This document shows, in pieces, positions 14,579-19,256 of a DNA stretch of 19,256 nt. Below the pieces are notes generated by a model. The model saw only the letters and a program-made list of their open reading frames with translations. It was not told the origin of the DNA and made no database searches. The translations under genes and the position numbers were made by a program. The DNA comes from a bacterium. GTDB lineage: Bacteria; Patescibacteriota; Microgenomatia; Levybacterales; UBA12049. The stretch lies in assembly GCA_021784535.1 (NCBI GenBank), contig JAJYHW010000044.1:17366-36621 (forward strand). The letters are read 5' to 3'. Positions within the stretch are counted from its first letter, which is position 1; the number at the start of each line of letters is the position of its first letter.

Positions 14579-14584
14579 TATAAT
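14579..14584 (+). promoter_or_regulatory. -10 element 7 nt before the CvpA-CAP start
   Basis: A perfect TATAAT is followed by AGAATGG and the ATG at 14592. The expected transcription start falls on or next to the start codon. An alternative ATG at 14588-14590 is out of frame. Confidence 0.55.
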
Positions 14585-14591
14585 AGAATGG

Positions 14592-15620
14592 ATGAATATT
14601 TTAACACATTTTTTTTCCAATGTATCACAGTATTTTGCTGTTTTTAATTTTTTGGATCTTATTATCCTTCTGATAGTAATTTTTTATATCCATGAAGGCT
14701 ATTCTTTGGGTTTTACCTTATCATTGTTAGATTTAGTAAGCTTTATTATAGCATTTATCGCTGCCTTAAAGTTCTACATGTTAGTTGCTGGTTTTTTTAC
14801 GTTTTTTTTTGGTATGCCTTTGGGGGCTGCAAACGCGTTAGGTTTTTTTCTTGTCGCTTTTATTAGTGAGGTTATTTTGTCATTATTATCACGAAGAATT
14901 GTTCGTTATCTGCCGGGGCTACCTCCCGGAAGCAGGATTAGCAGGCTATTTACTTTGACTAATCACTGGCTTGGTATATTGCCGGGTATTGTATCAGCTT
15001 TTATTATTATAGCCTTTTTATTAAGTGTCATCGTGACATTTCCTTCATCTCCGGTCATTAAGCAGGCAGTGAACAATTCTTATATTGGTTCACGCCTGGT
15101 TGAGAATACCGCGCAGTTTGAAAATGAACTGAACGCCATTTTCGGAGGAGCCTTAAATGAAACGCTTAACTTTTTAACCGTTGAGCAGGCAAGTAATGAA
15201 ATGGTACAGCTCCATTTTAAAGTCACTAACGGTACTGTTGATAAGAAGGCTGAACAGCAGATGTTTCAGATGGTGAATAGCGAACGGATTAAGCAAGGCC
15301 TTGAGCCGTTGACGATGAATAAAAAACTTCGTGAACTTGCAAGGGCACATTCCGAAGATATGTTTGCACGCGGCTATTTTTCTCACTATACTCCTGAAGG
15401 ATTGTCTCCTTTTGACCGGATGGCAAAAGCAGGAATTAATTATCAATATGCCGGAGAAAATCTTGCATTTGCTCCAGGTACCGCGCTTGCAATGCAGGGA
15501 CTTATGGACAGTCCCGGACATCGGGCAAATATCCTTAGCCCCAATTTCCATCAAATTGGTATTGGAGTAATCGACGGCGGCATTTACGGTAAGATGTATA
15601 CGCAGGATTTTACCAATTGA
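14592..15620 (+). CDS. CvpA-family membrane domain fused to a CAP/SCP domain
   Basis: A 342-residue fusion. The first 150 residues are a CvpA-like (colicin V production) membrane domain with four hydrophobic segments and LDLIILLIVIFYIHEGYSLGF near the start. A helical linker (160-215) leads to an extracellular CAP domain (about 220-341). CAP hallmarks are HSEDM (253-257), YFSHYTPEG, AGENLAF with Glu289, SPGHRANILSPNFHQIGIG with His310, and YTQDF. CAP proteins in bacteria are surface proteins of mostly unknown activity, and CvpA proteins affect the envelope. No signal peptide is needed because the CvpA helices place the CAP domain outside. The gene is divergent from the PBP gene. Confidence 0.9.
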   Translation: MNILTHFFSNVSQYFAVFNFLDLIILLIVIFYIHEGYSLGFTLSLLDLVSFIIAFIAALKFYMLVAGFFTFFFGMPLGAANALGFFLVAFISEVILSLLSRRIVRYLPGLPPGSRISRLFTLTNHWLGILPGIVSAFIIIAFLLSVIVTFPSSPVIKQAVNNSYIGSRLVENTAQFENELNAIFGGALNETLNFLTVEQASNEMVQLHFKVTNGTVDKKAEQQMFQMVNSERIKQGLEPLTMNKKLRELARAHSEDMFARGYFSHYTPEGLSPFDRMAKAGINYQYAGENLAFAPGTALAMQGLMDSPGHRANILSPNFHQIGIGVIDGGIYGKMYTQDFTN

Positions 15621-15652
15621 ATCTGAAGAAGAAATTCATAAAGAGGCAGCGA

Positions 15653-16621
15653 TTATGAGCTAAATATTGTTACTTTGCGTGTTATCTGAGGAACAAGTAT
15701 ATTTAATGATAATGGATGTATACCAACTTCAATATGATCTGTAGGGACAGGACCACTTTCGCCGTCATATTCTATCGGGACTTCTCCATCAAAATCCAAT
15801 TGGAATTTTTTTCCTTGCAAATACCTGACAGCATTTGGATTATCTCTTCGCTGCATAAGTGCAGGTATTCCCGCGCGAACGACGTCATAGCCTATACGTC
15901 CTGAGAATATTGTCGCTTCAATCCGTTTATCATCACATATTGCCTCGGGCCTAAGAGTAATATACGCTAATCGTTTTGCATTTCCAAACCATGCCTGTAT
16001 TATTTCCATTTCTTCTATCGTATCTCCATAATGAACTTGAGCGTGACATCCTCTATAAGTAAAAATATCCTTTATTGCTTCTTGAGCATAGTAGGGCAGT
16101 TTGGATCTAACTCTCTGTTTTTTTAATCTTTCAACTTTTGCAAATACATCTGCATCCAAACCGACACCAGCGACAAGTAAAAACGGCTGCTGATTGATTA
16201 TGCCCGTATCTACCTTAACGATTTGTCCTTGCGTTAATGAGCTGATAGCCTTTACGGGATCATTGCGTGGCGTTCTTGTTTCTCGTCCCCAGACGTTTAC
16301 TGTTCCAATAGGTACATGGCAAACAATTGCTTCTGTATTGATTGCGCCTCGTGCTGCTAAATTGAGTGTTCCATCTCCTCCAAATACAGCTATCAGTACA
16401 GGTCCATTAACGCTTTCTTTACCTGCTTCTGCAGCAAGATCAGTTACATGCGTTGCGCTTCGAGATACTACTTTTGATAGTATTGTCCACCCATTTTCAC
16501 GTAATCGTAAAATTGAGCTCTCGACAGCTTCTTTTCTGTTGCCAGTTCCGGCTTTAGGATTGATGATAATAGAAACTCTTTTTTCTTCTTGCATTCCGGA
16601 TTCCACAATTGATTTTGCCAT
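15653..16621 (-). CDS. Diacylglycerol kinase family lipid kinase
   Basis: A cytoplasmic or membrane-peripheral lipid kinase of the DAGK/YegS type, 322 residues, transferring phosphate from ATP to a lipid hydroxyl. Motifs: NPKAGTG at 21-27 (nucleotide loop), FGGDGTLNLAARG at 80-92 (GGDGT), PIGTVNVWGRE at 104-114 replacing the common PxGTxNdfAR, and the C-terminal beta-sandwich with IEYDGESGP and LSLNILVP. In Gram-positive-like cells DgkB recycles diacylglycerol; the real substrate here is unknown. The start at MAKS is supported by a near-consensus promoter 6 nt before it. The gene converges with CvpA-CAP and is divergent from the magnesium cassette. Confidence 0.92.
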   Translation of the reverse strand: MAKSIVESGMQEEKRVSIIINPKAGTGNRKEAVESSILRLRENGWTILSKVVSRSATHVTDLAAEAGKESVNGPVLIAVFGGDGTLNLAARGAINTEAIVCHVPIGTVNVWGRETRTPRNDPVKAISSLTQGQIVKVDTGIINQQPFLLVAGVGLDADVFAKVERLKKQRVRSKLPYYAQEAIKDIFTYRGCHAQVHYGDTIEEMEIIQAWFGNAKRLAYITLRPEAICDDKRIEATIFSGRIGYDVVRAGIPALMQRRDNPNAVRYLQGKKFQLDFDGEVPIEYDGESGPVPTDHIEVGIHPLSLNILVPQITRKVTIFSS

Positions 16622-16627
16622 CGTCGG

Positions 16628-16656
16628 ATAATAGCAACGCCTATGGCATATGTCAA
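16628..16656 (-). promoter_or_regulatory. Sigma70-type promoter of the lipid kinase, leaderless spacing
   Basis: Minus-strand TTGACA (16651-16656), a 17-nt spacer, and TATTAT (16628-16633), then CCGACG and the ATG at 16621. It is the clearest full promoter ending 6 nt before a start codon in this window. Confidence 0.8.
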
Positions 16657-16662
16657 TTTTAT

Positions 16663-16705
16663 GAGCTTTTTATCTGTTTTTAGAGCATACATGGTGGAAA
16701 AGCTC
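16663..16705. repeat. 8-bp inverted repeat between divergent promoters
   Basis: GAGCTTTT at 16663-16670 and AAAAGCTC at 16698-16705, 27 nt apart, in the gene-free stretch between the lipid-kinase promoter and the M-box promoter. It could be an operator; no bound protein can be named. Confidence 0.35.
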
Positions 16706-16740
16706 TGAAAACGATGTAAGACAATAAATAACACTGCCGG

Positions 16741-16770
16741 TTGACAAAAGAAAAAAAAGAAGACTATAAT
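16741..16770 (+). promoter_or_regulatory. Sigma70-type promoter of the Mg2+ cassette
   Basis: TTGACA at 16741-16746, an 18-nt A-rich spacer and TATAAT at 16765-16770. Transcription should begin near 16777, just ahead of the riboswitch. Confidence 0.85.
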
Positions 16771-16789
16771 TCACATTATATAGTAATAC

Positions 16790-16943
16790 ACCTCGTTAGG
16801 TGAGGCGAATAAAGGACAAAAGCAGCTGATCTTCACTGTCGAAAGACAATCCAGATCAGGACAGATGCTTCCGGATTAAGGATTCATCCCAAGCTGCTTG
16901 ATTTTTATATCATAAGCCTTTTACACGTCAAAGCTCAACGAGC
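16790..16943 (+). ncRNA. M-box (ykoK) Mg2+-sensing riboswitch aptamer
   Basis: The 5' element CCTCGTTAGGTGAGGC is nearly identical to the conserved start of M-box RNAs (CUUCGUUAGGUGAGGC), and the 3' element CAAAGCTCAACGAG matches the conserved end. CTCGTT (16792-16797) pairs with AACGAG (16937-16942) to close P1. The interior has AGCAGCT and AAGCTGCT as complementary segments and the expected GATGCTT-type core word. Size of about 150 nt fits the family. M-box RNAs fold when Mg2+ is plentiful and turn off Mg2+ transporter genes, which matches the two downstream genes. Confidence 0.93.
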
Positions 16944-17006
16944 AGGGGTGTTCTTCTTGAGGTAGTAAAGAGTTCTTCGGAATAACGTTCCCCCTGTTTG
17001 TGTTTT
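16943..17006 (+). terminator. Expression-platform terminator of the M-box riboswitch
   Basis: CAGGGG (16943-16948), starting right after P1, pairs with CCCCTG (16991-16996), followed by TTTGTGTTTT. An inner GTT/AAC pairing is possible. The position, directly between the aptamer and the coding start, suits Mg2+-dependent premature termination. It shows that a GTG at 17000 in the T-rich tract is not the start. Confidence 0.75.
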
Positions 17007-17020
17007 ACAGCAGATTTACT

Positions 17021-18205
17021 ATGACTTTTGTAAGCCAATTGATAAAAAAGACGGTTTTTCTTAATACAGCGAAATATGCCAGGGTAATTGATTTCGGTCT
17101 TCCGTCCCAATTACATTCCCCTGAAGTATCAACTGTTTTATTAAAAAAAGGCGGTGAGAAATTCGCTGTGCCGATTAATGAGATAACATATAAAGCAGGC
17201 GCCTATTATCTTCCTGAGCATTTCACTGCAATTCCTTATAATCATGATGATTTTTATCTTGCGGAAGATTTGCTTGATAAACAGGTTATTGATATGACAG
17301 GAAAGAGAATGGTCAGGGTAAATGATGTCCTGTTGAAAGAAAATGGAGGATTGAAGGTGACTGGTATTGATATCAGTTTTGCCGGTATTTTGCGAAGACT
17401 TGGCTTGAGTAGCATCAATCCCTTAAGGACAGTTACTATTCCTTGGTCAGCAGTTGAGGCGTTTGATTATGAAACAGGCGATATTCGTATAAAACTCGGG
17501 AAAAGCAATCTGAACATGCTTCATCCCGCGGAGCTTGCGGATATTCTGGAAGAAGCAGGAACAAAGGAGCGTGAAGGAATTGTTGAGGTGCTTGATGCAG
17601 AAAAAGCCGCTGATGCTATCGAGGAAGCAAATAGTGAAACTCAGGAGGCAATCCTGGAACAGCTGCCAACTGCGCAGCTAAAAAAAATTCTTGCACAAAT
17701 GCAATCGTCCGAAATCGCAGACATTGCAGATGATGTTAATCCCAAAGCTTTTAAAAGAATTTTTAAGCTACTAAGTTCAGAGAAAGCAAAACGTGTTGAA
17801 AAACTCATGCTGTTTCCTGATGATGTTGCCGGCGGCCTGATGCAGGTGACGTTTTATAAAGTAAATGGCAACAAAACGATAGGAGAGGTTCTAGGAGAGC
17901 TTTCAAAATCACAAGTGCAGCCAGAGGCCATTATTGTTACTGATGAAAATGATACGCTTATCGGGCAGGTTCATGCCAACGAGTTAATTAATGCAAATCC
18001 GAGCATAGAAATAAATAAGCTTGTGACTAAGCCTTTTTCTGTCCATGAAGATGAGAATTTTACCGGTATTTTTCGCCAATTTGCTCATTATAATTTGAGA
18101 ATTCTTCCTGTTGTTACCAACGAGAATAAAGTAATTGGCATTATTTCAATAGATGCAGTCATGCAAAGAATTGAAGAAGAGGAGGAGCGGGATGACACGA
18201 TTTAA
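17021..18205 (+). CDS. Soluble PRC-barrel/MgtE_N/CBS protein (MgtE regulatory module without channel)
   Basis: A cytosolic 394-residue protein with the Mg2+-sensing part of MgtE but no membrane helices. Order: an N-terminal region and PRC-barrel-like domain (about 85-145, DLLDKQVIDMTGKRMVRVNDV), the helical MgtE_N superhelix (about 166-265, with LHPAELADILEE and the family motif FPDDVAGGLM), and a CBS pair (about 275-390, ending RILPVVTNENKVIGIISIDAV). In MgtE these domains bind Mg2+ and close the pore. Here they are separate and translated just ahead of the NRAMP-like transporter, with a 15-nt overlap. A role as an in-trans Mg2+ gate or sensor for that transporter is inferred. The start ATG at 17021 lies after the terminator; no clear ribosome site is visible. 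Confidence 0.9.
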   Translation: MTFVSQLIKKTVFLNTAKYARVIDFGLPSQLHSPEVSTVLLKKGGEKFAVPINEITYKAGAYYLPEHFTAIPYNHDDFYLAEDLLDKQVIDMTGKRMVRVNDVLLKENGGLKVTGIDISFAGILRRLGLSSINPLRTVTIPWSAVEAFDYETGDIRIKLGKSNLNMLHPAELADILEEAGTKEREGIVEVLDAEKAADAIEEANSETQEAILEQLPTAQLKKILAQMQSSEIADIADDVNPKAFKRIFKLLSSEKAKRVEKLMLFPDDVAGGLMQVTFYKVNGNKTIGEVLGELSKSQVQPEAIIVTDENDTLIGQVHANELINANPSIEINKLVTKPFSVHEDENFTGIFRQFAHYNLRILPVVTNENKVIGIISIDAVMQRIEEEEERDDTI

Positions 18206-19256
18206 ACAACAGGTAATTCGCATTCTTCCCGTTCTTGCGATACTCGGTCCCGGAATAATCTCAGGATCAGTTGATAATGATGCCGGTGGTATTGCCACCT
18301 ATTCTCTTGCTGGTGCGCAATTTGGACTTTCGCTTTTGTGGGTGCTTTTTATTACGACGTTTTCTCTTGCTGTCACTCAGGAAGTCGGGGCGCGTATGGG
18401 ACTTGTTACTGGTAAAGGATTGGCATCGCTGATCCGCGAAAAATTCGGAATAAAATGGACGACGTTTATTATGGCAGTTCTGCTTATTGCCAACATCGGG
18501 ACAATTGCTGCTGAATTTGCAGGTATTGCCGCAGCTTTTGAGATTGTTCATGTCAGTAAATTCATTTCGATTCCGATCGCGCTTATCCTTGTCTTTTTTC
18601 GTGTTACAAAAGGCAGCTTTAAACGACTGGAGCAGATTTTTCTTGCCTTATCAGCTTTTTATCTTGTATATATTGCATCAGCAGTTCTTGCTCATCCTCA
18701 GTGGAGCGATGCGGTAAAAAGCCTTGTGACTCCTTCATTTCATTTTAATAAGAATTATTTACTTACTCTTGTTGCGGTTATCGGTACGACCATTACTCCA
18801 TGGGGGCAATTTTTTATCCAGGATTATGTCGTTGATAAGAAGTTGGCAAAAGAAGATCTCAAAGTTGAAAGAGGAGATGTTTTCCTTGGTTCATTTATCA
18901 CCAATTTTATTTCTTTTTTTATCATTGTTGCGTGTGCGGCAACGTTATTTGTTCACAATATTCCCATTAATGACGCGAAAGACGCCGCGCTCGCATTGCA
19001 GCCCCTCGCTGGTCCTTTTGCCGCGCTGCTGTTTGGCTTTGGACTCTTAAACGCTTCTTTATTTGGCGCGGCACTTGTTCCCGTTGCAACGTCTTATGTC
19101 ATTACAGAAGCATTTGGTTTTGAATCAGGTCTTAATTTTTCTTTTAAAGAAGCCCCTGAATTTTATGGACTTTTTACCTTTACTATTCTTTTTGGAGCTC
19201 TTCTTGTGATTATTCCGTTTGTTCCATTGCTTTCAATTCTTTTTTGGTCGCAGGCA
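18191..19256 (+). CDS. NRAMP-related (NRMT-like) divalent metal, probably Mg2+, transporter; 3' end outside window
   Basis: A multi-helix transporter, 355 residues visible with an open frame to the right edge. Family hallmarks: GPGIISGSVDNDAGGIATY in helix 1, where canonical NRAMPs have DPGN, and VIGTTITPWGQFFIQ in helix 6, where canonical members have an A-T-V-M-P-H motif. The metal-selecting Met is Thr202 and the His after Pro is Trp. Loss of that Met is a feature of NRAMP-related Mg2+ transporters described in clostridia and Eggerthella. An M-box riboswitch at the head of the operon and the MgtE-like partner strengthen the Mg2+ assignment. The ATG is preceded by GAGGAG 4 nt upstream and overlaps the previous gene. 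Mn2+/Fe2+ transport is the alternative. Confidence 0.9.

Noticed and set aside
17000..17020. GTG start at 17000 for the MgtE-like protein
   Set aside because: It falls in the T-rich tail of the riboswitch terminator; the ATG at 17021 is the natural start.
1..19256. CRISPR array, insertion sequence, rRNA or toxin-antitoxin pair
   Set aside because: No regularly spaced repeats, transposase or rRNA sequence was recognised; the short XRE gene has no toxin partner beside it.

Overview
The window looks like chromosomal DNA of a small-genome bacterium of the Patescibacteria/CPR type, possibly a Microgenomates-like lineage. This is inference from AT-rich, compact gene order, short ORFs, a smpB-ssrA pair, non-oxidative pentose-phosphate enzymes, a minimal peptidoglycan gene set and several CPR-style hypothetical membrane proteins. 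No 16S or ribosomal protein gene is present to confirm it.

Left region (1-3.1 kb): the 3' part of a tyrosine recombinase, then a convergent NUDIX hydrolase whose ATG shares its A with the encoded CCA end of an upstream tRNA-Ile(UAU). Two damaged genes follow, all on the minus strand: a short XRE regulator with two compensating indels and a FAD-dependent oxidoreductase broken by one frameshift. This part looks like a decaying or indel-rich accessory segment.

Trans-translation locus (3.08-4.08 kb, minus): smpB followed by a tmRNA gene of about 416 nt. The tmRNA has a recognisable 5' and 3' tRNA-like domain, a first pseudoknot and a predicted 34-codon tag, far longer than the usual 8-15.

Middle region (4.2-14.5 kb): a polytopic membrane protein (plus); a minus-strand operon of a bacterial PH-domain membrane protein, a two-helix small membrane protein and a degenerate PP2C/beta-propeller membrane protein; a coiled-coil SpoIID/LytB protein (minus); then a plus-strand run of a LytR_C protein, RpiB with a Glu-type active site, and ribulose-phosphate 3-epimerase. 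A class A penicillin-binding protein is followed on the minus strand by a previously untracked 48-residue membrane protein. Cell-wall synthesis and remodelling (PBP1A, SpoIID, LytR_C) and pentose-phosphate interconversion (rpiB, rpe) are the main recognisable functions.

Right region (14.6-19.26 kb): a CvpA-CAP fusion protein (plus), a diacylglycerol-kinase family lipid kinase (minus), and a magnesium cassette: strong promoter, M-box (ykoK) Mg2+ riboswitch with terminator, a soluble PRC/MgtE_N/CBS protein, and an overlapping NRAMP-related transporter truncated by the window edge. The transporter lacks the transition-metal-selecting Met of canonical NRAMPs, so the whole cassette points to Mg2+ uptake.

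A recurrent regulatory pattern runs through the window: at least five genes, perhaps seven, have a TATAAT-like -10 element ending only 6-7 nt before the start codon and no Shine-Dalgarno, which predicts leaderless mRNAs. Genes inside operons instead carry AG-rich ribosome sites or stop/start overlaps.
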